Positions 39,502 to 50,304 of a DNA stretch of 64,000 nt are shown one piece after another; the stretch's first letter is position 1, and the number at the start of each line of letters is the position of its first letter. Below the pieces are notes generated by a model. It searched no databases. It was not told the origin of the DNA and saw only the letters and a program-made list of their open reading frames with translations. The translations under genes and the position numbers were made by a program. The stretch spans positions 1,426,001 through 1,490,000 of the forward strand of contig NW_026515454.1 of assembly GCF_014898815.1 (NCBI RefSeq), given 5' to 3'. This DNA comes from Panonychus citri (taxonomy: Eukaryota > Arthropoda > Arachnida > Trombidiformes > Tetranychidae).

Positions 39502-39563
39502 TCAATTCGTCTTCACTTGATTAACTTAATTTTAATTCCTCAATTTACCTTAATTCTTTAAAT

Positions 39564-42500
39564 ATGGTTCTCCTCAAAAGACTCGTTTCAACAAAGGTAA
39601 GTCGAATTAATTGATTCTCAGAATCAATTAACCTTCTCGGTGAACATTTTGCTCTTAGTTGCTTTTTCCATTTAGTCCTTTACAGAGGACATTTGATCTT
39701 CTCAATGAGATTCCTTTCTGTTTAAACAATCAATTTAAATTGTAGAAAACGAAGTAAATTGTTGATTGTTCAACTGTTTCAATTAAATGTTCTAATTGTT
39801 CTTTTTTTCTTTTTTTAGGGTCTCGACTATTTGTCGGTGAAAAGCCAAATAGCCAAATTACATTCTAGTCCACAATGTTTGGTATGTTTCAATCTAATTA
39901 CTAATTTTTGTTTTCTGTTAATTGTTTATTTGGCATTTTGGTTAATTGTTGTTTTATTTGGTTTCATTTTCTCTTTCTTTAGGTGGCTATGAGTCGATTA
40001 GATAAGGAGCACATTCCTTTTGACAAATATAAGTCTAATGTTAGTGTTGTTAAGAGTCGATTGAATCGACCTTTAACTTTGTCGGAGAAAATTCTTTATG
40101 GTCATTTGGATGATCCTGCTAATTCTGAGATTGAACGAGGTCAATCTTATCTTAAACTTCGACCTGATCGTGTTGCCATGCAAGATGCAACTGCCCAAAT
40201 GGCCATGTTACAATTTATCTCCAGTGGATTACCTCAGGTCGCTGTTCCTTCAACTATTCACTGTGATCATCTTATTCAAGCTCAAATTGATGGTGTCGCT
40301 GATTTGGCTCGAGCCAAAGATATTAACAAAGAAGTTTACAATTTCTTAAGTACTGCTGGTGCCAAATACGGTGTTGGTTTCTGGAAACCAGGATCTGGTA
40401 TAATCCATCAGGTTGGTCACCTTGAAAGTTCAATAATCTTTGCTAAGCTTCAACACTTTCTGCACTTTAACAAAGCAAAAAAAAAAGAGATTCAATCAAT
40501 TTTTTGCTATGTTGAAATGATCATGAGAAAATTTTGTATAACAATTAGATTAATTTGTTTCTATTTCGGATCAGATTGTTTTGGAAAATTATGCTTTTCC
40601 CGGAGTCTTGTTGATCGGTACCGACAGTCACACTGTTAACGGAGGTGGTCTTGGTGGTCTATGTATTGGTGTTGGAGGTGCCGATGCCGTTGATGTTATG
40701 GCTGGAATCCCATGGGAACTTAAATGTCCAAAAGTCATCGGTGTTAGATTAGTTGGTAAACCAAGTGGATGGACTTCACCTAAGGATGTTATCCTTAAAC
40801 TTGCCGGTATTTTAACAGTTAAAGGAGGAACTGGAGCCATCGTTGAATATTTTGGTCCTGGTGTTGATGCTATTTCATGTACTGGTATGGGTACCATTTG
40901 TAACATGGGTGCTGAGATCGGTGCTACCACTTCCGTTTTTCCTTATAACAGTCGAATGAGAGATTATCTGATTGCCACTGAACGTAAAGATATTGCCGAT
41001 GAAATCGACAAACACAAAGACTTTTTATCATCAGATAAAGGTGCTGAATACGATCAAGTCATCGAAATCAATCTAAGTGAACTTGAACCCCATGTTAATG
41101 GACCTTATACTCCTGATCTTGCCACACCAATCTCCAAATTGGGTGAAACTGCTGCTAAACATGGATGGCCTATGGATGTTAAAGTTGGACTTATTGGTTC
41201 ATGTACCAACAGTAGTTATGAAGACATGACCCGTGCCGCAAGTCTCGCTAAACAAGCAATCGATGCCGGTATCAAGCCTAAATCATTATTCACTGTTACT
41301 CCTGGTTCTGAGCAAATCAGAGCAACAATTGAACGTGATGGTCAAGCTAAAATTTTCCGAGATTTTGGAGCCGTTGTTTTGGCAAATGCTTGTGGTCCAT
41401 GTATTGGACAATGGGACCGAAAAGATGTCAAAAAAGGAGAAAAGAATACAATTGTCTCATCTTACAATCGTAACTTTACCGGTCGAAATGATGCTAACCC
41501 AGCAACCCATTCTTTCGTTGCTTCACCCGAAATTACTGTTGCTTTGGCCATCGCAGGTCGTCTAGATTTCAACCCATTGACTGACACTCTTAAAGATGCC
41601 TCAGGCAAAGATTTCAAACTCGCCGAGCCAAAAGGTGAAGAATTACCTGCTCGAGGTTTCGACCCTGGCGAAGATACTTTCCAACCACCTCCATCTGATT
41701 CTTCAAAAGTTCGTGTAGATGTTGACCCTAAAAGTGATCGTCTTCAACTTCTAACTCCATTCGACAAATGGGATGGAAAAGATTTGACCGAATTACCCAT
41801 TCTAATTAAAATCAAGGGTAAATGTACAACCGATCACATCAGTGCAGCTGGACCATGGCTCAAATATCGAGGTCATCTTGACAACATTTCTAACAACATG
41901 TTCATCGCGTAAGTAGATTTCCATCTGATCGCATTCACATACAATACAATAGACTAATCGAACGAAATCTTTCTTAATTAGTGCCACCAATTCTGAAAAC
42001 GGTGAAGCAAATAAGGTGCAAAATAAATTAACCGGAGCCTGGGGAGCGGTTCCTGAAGTCGCTCGACAATACAAAGCTAAAGGTGTCAACTGGGTAGCCA
42101 TTGGTGAAGAAAACTATGGTGAAGGAAGTAGCAGGGAACACGCTGCTTTGGAACCAAGACACCTCGGTGGTAGAGCGATTATCGTTAAAAGCTTTGCTCG
42201 AATTCACGGTAAATTGTTTAATTAATATCACGAGTTGAACATTTGAGTAATTAACATGGTATTTTATTGATATTTACAGAAACCAATCTGAAAAAGCAAG
42301 GAATGCTTCCCTTGACCTTTGCTAATCCAAGTGATTACGATAAAATTCACCCTGATGATAAGATTTCCATTATTGACTTGAAAAACTTAGCTCCTGGAAA
42401 GGTGATTGCAATTTAATTGCTTTGATATTTTCTTTGTTAATCAAATGATTAATCAATGATTTTTTTTTCTAATTTAGCCTGTGAAATGTCACATTACCCA

Positions 42501-42624
42501 TAAAGATGGAAAGAAAGAGGAAATCCATTTGAACCATACAATGAACGAAGGTCAAATCGCTTGGTTCCGAGCGGGAAGTGCTCTTAATCTAATGAAAGAA
42601 CTTCAAGCAAAAGGAAAAAATTAA
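39564..42624 (+). CDS. ACO2: Aconitate hydratase, mitochondrial
   Basis: Converts citrate to isocitrate in the TCA cycle, in the mitochondrial matrix. Exons are 39564-39596, 39819-39881, 39983-40411, 40575-41908, 41982-42208, 42280-42401 and 42478-42624. All junctions close in phase, giving 784 aa (human ACO2 is 780). The first about 30 residues (MVLLKRLVSTKGLDYLSVK...) are basic and look like a matrix-targeting peptide. The [4Fe-4S] ligands fall at Cys385 (GSCTNS), Cys448 and Cys451 (ACGPCIGQW), the same numbers as in the human precursor. GTDSHT and the swivel-domain GEENYGEGSSREHAALEPR motif are intact. Exons 1 and 2 are tiny and carry the presequence. No iron-responsive element is visible in the short leader. 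Poly(A) signal at 42633-42638. Confidence 0.98.
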
Positions 42625-43194
42625 TCTAATCCAATAAAATTACCCTCTAATCAACTTCTCAATACACGAAACTTTTGTTTGTGAACTTGAAAGATATACA
42701 CTGACCATTGGCTATTTGGTTCTAAAATTCAAGTGTTGAAAAGTTGATCATCTTCAAATTCTAATCAAAACAATCAATCTCTCTCCTCTCTCATAACACT
42801 TCCCACCATCAAAGTCAAAGAATTGTTTCTTTTATCTCTGTTGCCAAGAATCTAACAATAATTCAACCATCTCAATCAGTGATAAACTAAATTAAGTAAA
42901 TTAAGTAATCCAGATAATTCCCTTTCCGATTAGCTGTTGATCAACAGAAAACAAACTGTTAACAATTTAAATCGTTACATTTTCCCTTCTCTCTCTCTCT
43001 CTCTCTCTCTTTGCCACTGTAATTAGTTATTATAATTCTACAATGTATTAAACAAATTATCAATATATCATTAAGATATAAGTTGATTGTTAAATTGTTT
43101 CTAATCACAAAAACAAGTAAATTTATTGATAACTCAATTCAAAGATTGATGATCATCTCAATCATTATAAGTATCAATAGTAATACATCAAGAA
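42625..43194. other. Intergenic between aconitase and small membrane gene
   Basis: Two genes converge here. AATAAA at 42633-42638 (plus) can end aconitase. AATAAA on the minus strand at 43122-43127 can end the small membrane protein gene. A CT run lies near 42987-43011. No other gene seen. Confidence 0.6.
43122..43127 (-). terminator. Poly(A) signal of small membrane protein gene
   Basis: AATAAA on the minus strand, 68 bases after the stop codon at 43195-43197. With the TATA box upstream it frames a compact single-exon gene. Confidence 0.5.
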
Positions 43195-43533
43195 TCAATA
43201 GATGCTCTGAATCCTGCCGGAAGTTGTAAAAGTTATAAATGGTGGCCTTTCCGGTCGAGTTTCTGGTTCGCTGAAACAAACCCTCTCCCAGCGCTTTTGT
43301 TTCAAAGTCTGAGTGAACACAGTTCTCGTTGGCCTTTCTCTTGGAGATGATTGGACAGCGATGTCATCACGATCTCTATCATTCTCTGTAGATGCAAAGT
43401 CCGAGATGAAATCACGACCGACACTAATTGAAACTCTCGGACTTCTGAAAACTTTGATACAAATAACCACAAGTCCAAAAAGTACCATGAAAATAACCAA
43501 AATCAGCTCATTTGAATGTAAAGTTGTCCCCAT
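43195..43533 (-). CDS. Small single-pass membrane protein, unknown function
   Basis: Intronless, 112 aa starting MGTTLHSNEL. Residues about 9-29 are a strong transmembrane helix (ELILVIFMVLFGLVVICIKV). A hydrophilic, Arg/Asp/Ser/Pro-rich domain of about 80 residues follows and is probably cytosolic, because it begins with basic residues right after the helix. I recognise no family. Reality is supported by a TATATAAAG box about 45 bases before the ATG, a minus-strand AATAAA 68 bases after the stop, and well-mixed amino-acid composition, unlike the low-complexity frames around it. The longer reading of the frame to 43563 would need a GTG start. An overlapping plus-strand frame (43313-43711) lacks such flanking signals and I take it as a shadow. 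Confidence 0.6.
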   Translation of the reverse strand: MGTTLHSNELILVIFMVLFGLVVICIKVFRSPRVSISVGRDFISDFASTENDRDRDDIAVQSSPRERPTRTVFTQTLKQKRWERVCFSEPETRPERPPFITFTTSGRIQSIY

Positions 43534-43576
43534 TTTGATCCAAGTACAACACCAAGAACTCACGTGTGAAGGTCAA

Positions 43577-43585
43577 CTTTATATA
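43577..43585 (-). promoter_or_regulatory. TATA box (TATATAAAG) of small membrane protein gene
   Basis: A consensus TATATAAAG on the minus strand, ending 43 bases upstream of the ATG at 43531-43533. This is the right distance for a start site about 25-30 bases downstream and a 5' UTR of 15-20 bases. Confidence 0.55.
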
Positions 43586-44102
43586 CTGAAACAAAGACTA
43601 ATGAGTTTCTCACTATTCACACGGAGGTCAGTCAGTATCAGCCGGTTACCAGGCGATTCCAACCCTCAAGGTAAACAGCTTAAGCTTTCGAGCGATTTAG
43701 CTCGAATGTAAATAATTTAGTCTAATCTACAATTAAGATGATAATTAAATTTCTAAAGGAAAAGAAAACTGATGAAACCATTTGCGAAGTTCTTGTTGCG
43801 AATTGGTTATTTCATTGTGATATTTAATTCTGTCGACCTAATTGTAACTCGATTCCACGAATCAATCGACGAAAGTTTATTGATTCGTTGATTGGTTTGT
43901 TAAGATTTCAATTCATTTGTAATAATTTAAACGATTTTCTTATTCTTATAAAATTGATTATAATAATTTATTCACTCTGAAGGGTGAGATTAACATTTCG
44001 TTTTTGTATTGACCTTAAAAAAGTAACTATCAAAATTGATTGTCCAAAAAAAAGACAATTAATTTAAAATGATGAGAATTATAAAGAGTTTGAGATAAAT
44101 AA
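43586..44102. other. Intergenic, AT-rich
   Basis: Upstream region of the small membrane protein gene and 3' flank of the sushi-domain gene (minus-strand AATAAA at 43967-43972, 130 bases after its stop). No further gene seen. Confidence 0.5.
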
Positions 44103-45641
44103 TTAGGGTGATTTTAAATTGGTTGATTTGGTGATTGATGATTTAGATGATTGAGTTGATAGTGATGAGAGTGATGAAGTGGCTGATGAAGGTAAATATC
44201 GTTCACGGACACAGGTCGCTGGTTCGGGTTCCCACCTCATCGTTGATGGATTGCACATTGTTGTGGATCCGCCATTTTTTGATAGTAACCTGAAGCCTCG
44301 ACCACAAAGTAGAGTGCAAATATTTCCTGGTTGACCGGAACAGCTATTTGGACAACCGGGACAGTTTATCGATGCTGAGGATGTCGCTGGTTTGAATAAA
44401 CCACCAAGAGGAACCTGAAGATCAGGGCAACCATTGAGTATGCAAGAGGGCGGATTAGTTGACCATTGGCCAGTTGATTCGCAAGTTAATTTGGATGATC
44501 CAATTAAAGAGTAACCAGGATTACAGAAAAATGTACAAGATTCACCGAAATTTCCAGGACTACATGAGCCCGATAATTGTCCATTGGTTGGAGGGGAAAG
44601 ATTGGAACAACTTGGCCGTCGACATGAAGGTACAGCGGTGTTCCAAGTTCCGTCTGATTGGCAGAGTATTTGTGATGATCCAACTAACGTGGATCCTTTC
44701 GGACAAGCAAAATTACACAAAGACCCGGGAAGACCAGGGTTACATTGACCAGAAGCGTAAATGGCTGAAGTAGATAGCGAGGGATTAACAGGGGGACAGA
44801 AAGAGTCGATACAACGTGGAGGTTGACTGGACCATTGACCATTCGATTGGCAAGTGACAATTGACGAACCACTTAAAAGAAAATTAGAATGACAAGTAAA
44901 TCGACAAGTATCATCGATGGAAACAGTTGGACCACAATTACCCGCGATCGAACCATTTCCAGGAGGATAAAGTGGTGAACAAACTGAGGATAAACGGCCA
45001 TTACTTGTACCAGAGTTAAGAGCACAAGTCGGTGCAGGTCCAGACCATTGTCCATCAGAGTTGCACTGAATTTGAGGTGAACCCATCAGAGAATAGCCCG
45101 AATTACATTGATAGGTACAAAAAGAACCGATCGCCGATGGACATCCACCAATTCCACCATTGTATGAACCATGGGCCGGAGGTAAAGGCGGAGCTGGACA
45201 AGAGATTCGACGACAAGTCGGAATACCCCCAGACCAAGTCCCATCGGTTCGACAATGAATTCGGGTCTCACCGACTAACATCAACCCGGGAGAACAAGAA
45301 AATGAACAAATTCCACCGGCGAAATTTTGACAACCCTGAACACTTAAACCGATCGAGGTGATTCGTAACATTGGACATTGGATCGAAGGTCGAACACAAA
45401 TTGTTTCCGACCCAGACCAAGTTCCGTTAGCTCGGCAAACTCGATACGAAGGACCAACGATATCAAAACCGATCTCACAATCAATGTTACAATTATCGCC
45501 GATGGTGTTACCACAAGAGCGGATGAAATAACCATAAGCCGGCGGGTAAAGCGGCGGACAAAGGTATTGATCTGATGGTTGAAACAACGACAGTCCAATG
45601 ATAATCACAAATAGTAAAGTTAAACAATTAAGTTTATCCAT
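44103..45641 (-). CDS. Secreted protein with seven sushi (CCP) domains
   Basis: Intronless, 512 aa. It begins with a signal peptide (MDKLNCLTLLFVIIIGLSLF). From residue 28 there are seven consecutive complement-control/sushi modules of about 60 residues. Each shows the four-Cys pattern, a G-x-x-C or C-x-x-G centre, and a Gly-x-Trp before the last Cys (GTWSGSETIC, GTWSGGIPTC, GQWSGPAPTC, GQWSSQPPRC, GTWNTAVPSC, GQWSTNPPSC). The seventh is atypical, with extra Cys pairs (CPGCPNSC) and RWEPEPATC at its end. A Ser/Thr/Lys tail of about 35 residues follows, with no transmembrane segment, so a secreted adhesion, recognition or matrix protein is likely. A seven-module coding sequence of 1.5 kb without introns is notable next to split neighbours. 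No orthologue is named. Confidence 0.9.
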   Translation of the reverse strand: MDKLNCLTLLFVIIIGLSLFQPSDQYLCPPLYPPAYGYFIRSCGNTIGDNCNIDCEIGFDIVGPSYRVCRANGTWSGSETICVRPSIQCPMLRITSIGLSVQGCQNFAGGICSFSCSPGLMLVGETRIHCRTDGTWSGGIPTCRRISCPAPPLPPAHGSYNGGIGGCPSAIGSFCTYQCNSGYSLMGSPQIQCNSDGQWSGPAPTCALNSGTSNGRLSSVCSPLYPPGNGSIAGNCGPTVSIDDTCRFTCHSNFLLSGSSIVTCQSNGQWSSQPPRCIDSFCPPVNPSLSTSAIYASGQCNPGLPGSLCNFACPKGSTLVGSSQILCQSDGTWNTAVPSCRRPSCSNLSPPTNGQLSGSCSPGNFGESCTFFCNPGYSLIGSSKLTCESTGQWSTNPPSCILNGCPDLQVPLGGLFKPATSSASINCPGCPNSCSGQPGNICTLLCGRGFRLLSKNGGSTTMCNPSTMRWEPEPATCVRERYLPSSATSSLSSLSTQSSKSSITKSTNLKSP

Positions 45642-47284
45642 TGATTGATTGTTGATTCTGTTGTTGTTGTTGTTGTTGATTGTTCAATTGGTAAATCAAT
45701 TCTAATCAATTGATTCATTATCCAAACTAAATCACGACACTAGATTAACTTTAAAACTATTTCACAATTAAAAGGTGTCACTAATTGTTAGAGAAATTAA
45801 ATTCCGTGGTTTTCCTAAATCACAATTAAACCTCTGAAAATGCAATTTACTTACTTAAATGAGGTAATTAACTAAATTGGTAACAGGTTGTAACCAATTT
45901 AGTTTATTTAGCTGTTGTTGCTCATTCAACCCTATTAATTGTGGTAATAATTTAATTGTTGTAAATCAATAATATCAAATTGTCAATTAATTTTCACTCT
46001 CATTCATTTATTTACTATTCTGAATAAATATTAATCACTTTTGATTATCTTCATCATTAAATTGTTATTTTCATACTTAACCTTGTTTTCTTGATTAGTT
46101 TCGTGTTTAACTAAATTGTTACATGTTTATGATTAGATTTAAGGCTTGAAAATTAATTTAAAAATAAAATAACCATTAATCAGTTACTTGTAGCTTATTA
46201 TTATTAATTAATTAGGTTAAAATTTAATCTTCTAAACTTGATTGTTATTCAATTAACTTTCAACTTTTTTTCTTCTCAATTTAAATTGTTCAAATTTTCC
46301 TTCAACAGAAAATCAACTAAATTTCATCACAATTAACTCGCTATTTGATTTCTAGCAATTAACAATTATTATCATATGTCAATTGTAAATTCCAATTACA
46401 ATTAAAACTAATTGTCGATGTTGATTCTTCTCGATGATTAATCGATAATAAATTGAATCGATTCCATTGAAATGACACTTTCAAAACAAAGGAAAATTAT
46501 CTCAATCAAAATGATTGATTTTCTTTAGAATCTTTTAATTTACTAATCACTACTACTCTTTAATTGTAATGATTACAAATGCGAAAGACAATTTAGAAAG
46601 ATCAATTTTTCTCTTTCTTATTTTCTCTCAATTTCTATTGGCTAAACTCAAAAGTCTCTCTCATATGTTTACTTTTCCTGTTCTTTTCTCTGTAACTCTT
46701 ATGATCGTAATTAGATTGTTTTGATTTAATTAACTGTCTTTTTTTCTTTAATTTGATTTAAATTGTTAATTTTTTCAAGAATACAGTTAATTAACTGGTT
46801 TCGCCTTCTTTTTTTACCTGATTTGAGAGAAAATAACGTTTGGTTGCTATGTCTTTTTTTCTGTTTTGTTTTTCTCTTTCAGGTTTTCCATTCTCACTTT
46901 CTCTTCATCTTCTTGATACCTGTAATTTGATGTTCGCAATTCTTGATGGTTAATCAATAAGAAAAGTGGTTAATCATTGACTCTCCCTCATTCTGGTTAA
47001 CTGGTTAATTGGTTAATTGGTCAATTTTGGATATAAACTCAATATCAAGAGAGAGAGAGAAACAAAATCTTCCATTTTATTTTCTTTCTTGGATTTTTAG
47101 GTTTTCGCTTTCCAGTTTTGGGTTTTGTTTTTTTTTTACTCTGGTGGTGGTTGATTATTATTCATTGAGAAACTATAATAATACGTGCTGGTGATTTTAT
47201 TTTCCAACTAATGTGATTACATTTTGCTCATCTTAATCTGAACCTTTGCCTGTTTCTCATTGTTTACCCTGATTCCTGAACATC
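45642..47284. other. Intergenic between sushi and BTBD9 genes
   Basis: The two genes diverge from this 1.6 kb interval, which must hold both promoters. It is AT-rich with no open frame of note. The last 400 bases, with many short T-runs, are the probable BTBD9 5' UTR and may contain a 5' intron. Confidence 0.5.
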
Positions 47285-49129
47285 ATGAGTGATCAACATG
47301 ATTTACCTCCTTCAACATCATCTTCCTCGGAATCTTCATCCTTGCTTCAACCAACAACCTCAACAGCTTCTTCATCCTCTTCCATATCATCTGTTGGTGA
47401 GATTAATCATATTACCTGTCTAGCTGATAACATGGGACATCTTTGTATGAATGATGAATATTCTGATATTACCTTGGTTGTTGAAGGAGAATCGATTCCT
47501 GCTCATAAAGTTATCCTCGCCTCTAGAAGTGATTATTTTCGTGCCATGTTATATGGAGGAATGAAGGAAAGTCAAGAGAAAGTGATTGAACTCAAATCAA
47601 CATCATTAACGGCATTTAAACACCTTCTTAGATACATTTACTGTGGTCGAATGTCTCTTACCTGTTTCCGTGAAGATGGGCTACTTGAGCTTCTTGGACT
47701 TACAAATCGCTATGGTTTCATTTTACTTCAAGATTCAATCGCTAAATTTATGGAAGCCGTTTTGAATGTTAAAAACGCTTGTCTCTTTTATGAAGCTTCG
47801 GTACTTTATGGCCTCACCTCATTAGCTGAAGTTTGCTCCAATTTTATCGATCAACATGCTCTCCCAATCATTCAAAATGAAACCTTTCTCTCTTTATCCT
47901 CGACAACAGTTCGAGCAATTATTTCTCGAGACTCTTTCTGTGCCGATGAAATAATCATATTCAAAGCAATTAAGGCCTGGTTTGAGGCTAATACCGATCT
48001 ACCCATGGAAGAAATTATTTCATGTATTCGTTTATCGCTCATCAATTTAAACGATCTGTTGACAATTGTCCGACCTTCTGGTCTTGTCTCTGCTGATGCC
48101 ATTTTAGATGCGATACAACAACACCAATTATCTCGTAATACTGATCTTAATTATCGAGGTTTCCTTAGGCCAGAGGAAAATGTTGCTCAACCCAAATTAA
48201 AGGCTAAAGTGTTGATCGGTGAAGTGACCGGTGAAAATAAACAAGGACTTTTAGATGGAGATAATTTAAATTATGATGCTGAGAGAGGATTCACCCGTCA
48301 TCTCATCGATGATTCAGCTGATCAAGGAATTCTAATTGAACTTGGAGTTCAGTGTATTATCAATCATATTAAAATGTTACTTTGGGATAAGGAGCTAAGA
48401 GCCTATTCTTATTACATTGAAGTGTCAATGGATCGTGTTGATTGGGCTCGAGTTGTTGATCATACAAATTATTCATGTCGATCCTGGCAACGTGTCTACT
48501 TTGAGCCAAGAGTTGTAAAGTATATTCGCATTCGTGGAACCCAAAGTACCGTTAATCGATTTTTCCTTCTTGTCTCATTTGAATGTATGTTCACCCATCG
48601 GCCTTATCTTTTAGATCCTAATGGAATCGTCATTCCCAATTCAAATGTAGCGACAATTGAAAACTCAGCTTTGGTCATTGAAGGTGTGAGCCGATCTCGA
48701 AATGCTTTAATTAATGGCAAATATAATGAATACGATTGGGAAACAGGTTATACTTGCCATCAAATTGGCAGTGGTTCAATTGTAATTCAATTGGCTCAAC
48801 CTTATGTTGTTGATTCAATGAAACTCCTTCTATGGGATATTGACGCTCGATCATATAGTTATTATATTGAAGTTTCCATTGATTATCATACTTGGCAAAT
48901 GGTCGCCGATCGTCGTGATGTCCTTTGTAAATCTTGGCAAATGATTAACTTTTCTCGACGTCCAGTGGTTTACATAAGGATAACGGGAACTTATAATACA
49001 GCTAACGAAGTGTTTCACTGTGTCCACTTTGAATGTCCAGCTTCTGATAAAACACCAATACCAACATCAGACTCTTACCGTAGATCCAATGTTAATCCTC
49101 CGGCAATGTTTTCACCCCCATTAAATTGA
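47285..49129 (+). CDS. BTBD9: BTB/POZ domain protein 9 (BTBD9)
   Basis: Single coding exon, 614 aa, matching human BTBD9 (about 612 aa). A Ser-rich leader (residues 1-40) precedes a BTB/POZ domain at about 50-155 (DNMGHLCMNDEYSDITLVVEG..., IPAHKVILASRSDYFRAMLYGGMKES), a BACK domain at about 160-265, and two discoidin/F5-8C-like beta domains at about 295-435 and 445-575 (each with an SYYIEVS strand and CRSWQRVYF or CKSWQMINF). BTBD9 is a Cullin-3 ubiquitin-ligase adaptor linked to dopamine, iron and sleep phenotypes in other animals. Start ATG 47285 is the first in frame and gives the family length. The gene converges on esterase D, with 252 bases between stop codons. Confidence 0.96.
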   Translation: MSDQHDLPPSTSSSSESSSLLQPTTSTASSSSSISSVGEINHITCLADNMGHLCMNDEYSDITLVVEGESIPAHKVILASRSDYFRAMLYGGMKESQEKVIELKSTSLTAFKHLLRYIYCGRMSLTCFREDGLLELLGLTNRYGFILLQDSIAKFMEAVLNVKNACLFYEASVLYGLTSLAEVCSNFIDQHALPIIQNETFLSLSSTTVRAIISRDSFCADEIIIFKAIKAWFEANTDLPMEEIISCIRLSLINLNDLLTIVRPSGLVSADAILDAIQQHQLSRNTDLNYRGFLRPEENVAQPKLKAKVLIGEVTGENKQGLLDGDNLNYDAERGFTRHLIDDSADQGILIELGVQCIINHIKMLLWDKELRAYSYYIEVSMDRVDWARVVDHTNYSCRSWQRVYFEPRVVKYIRIRGTQSTVNRFFLLVSFECMFTHRPYLLDPNGIVIPNSNVATIENSALVIEGVSRSRNALINGKYNEYDWETGYTCHQIGSGSIVIQLAQPYVVDSMKLLLWDIDARSYSYYIEVSIDYHTWQMVADRRDVLCKSWQMINFSRRPVVYIRITGTYNTANEVFHCVHFECPASDKTPIPTSDSYRRSNVNPPAMFSPPLN

Positions 49130-49381
49130 TCTTGAACTAATCAAAGATCAACTTGATTCTCAATCTAAAATGCTCGAACAGTTGACCTACTCGATGCTAA
49201 TCTATAGTTCAAAGTCCATACTAATACTCTTATCTGAGTGATTGTTTGATCATAAAAAACTTAGTGATGTTTTCAAGGGAATTGATTCAATCATTACAAT
49301 TTATTGTTTGATTTAAACGCTTGGAAACAAATCTGGTTAACCTTGATTATTTTATATTCCATGTTCCCACCTTCTCTTTTT

Positions 49382-50304
49382 TCAAGGATTCCAATTTAAT
49401 TCCTTTTTATGGTGAAGAATATGATCTTCAATGAAAGATGAAATTATCTCAATTCCATGGGAATAACCAGCATGGAGACGGAAATTGACCGACAAATCTT
49501 TATACATGACGGCTGATAAAAATTCTGGGGCCATTACAAGTGCATCAAGTTCATCATTTCCACCCTTAAAGTAAAACGCAAAAAAAAGAGTTAATCATGA
49601 TAATTAACAACGGAAAAAAAACTTACATGATCAAACAGAATCTGTCGATGAGGACCTTTGTAATTTGCTGCTAAAACGCACGGATCGTACAATTTGATTG
49701 CTCCATCTTTACCTTCATTGCCAAAGTACATTTCCAACAATTCCTGTCCAATTTTCATCCCACTCGGATTACAAATACCCGAAAAAACTGAAATGGATCC
49801 AAATATGTCGGGATTACGAAGACCAAAATTCAACGCACCCATACCACCCATACTGTGTCCAGCGATTCCCCGTTTATCTTGTAACACTGGAAACTTAAAT
49901 TCAACCAAAGGTAAAAGTTCATCGAGGATGTATGAGTACATTTTAAAGTGTTCATCATATGGAGGAGCAGTTGAGTCCATATAAAATCCAAATTGAACAA
50001 AATACTTGGAAGAAATTTCCTTTGGCATATCGTTCAAAGGAAGTGGCCTTGGTTCGGGTGCAACAACGATGAGCTCATTTTCCGAAGCGTATTTTTGGAA
50101 TCCTGATTTCAACATAAACTCCCGATCATCAGCAGCAGCTCCAGTTAACCAATAAACTACTGGACATCGTTGACCTCTCACCGCCGCCGGTGGCAGATAA
50201 ATTGAAAATTCGTGATCCGCTTTCAAGTATTTACTATGGTGTTGATAGGCTTTCTGGTAACCTTCATGTGATTTAAAATTCCAAACTTCTTTTAATTCAC
50301 TCAT
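49382..50304 (-). CDS. S-formylglutathione hydrolase / esterase D, divergent
   Basis: Two exons, 49627-50304 and 49382-49564, join in phase 0 to 286 aa (human ESD 282). Family enzymes hydrolyse S-formylglutathione to formate and glutathione in the cytosol (formaldehyde detoxification) and act as general esterases. The alpha/beta-hydrolase triad is kept: Ser151 in GHSMGG, Asp230 in GGND, His262 in GYSHG, with the same Ser-to-His spacing as human ESD. Two stretches differ from the usual family sequence: the loop after the LSG strand, normally LTCTEQNF, reads GAAADDREF, and the WDFGTGAGFYVDAT region reads FVQFGFYMDST. The usual Cys and Trp near the active site are therefore missing, and substrate range may differ. 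Start at 50304 matches the family. Minus-strand AATAAA at 49300-49305. Confidence 0.9.

Noticed and set aside
39484..39563. Iron-responsive element in the aconitase leader
   Set aside because: No CAGTGN loop is present in the short sequence before the start codon.
43313..43711. Plus-strand 132-codon open frame overlapping the small membrane protein gene
   Set aside because: Opposite-strand frame has the TATA box and poly(A) signal in correct positions and a clear transmembrane helix; this one has neither and shows no domain.
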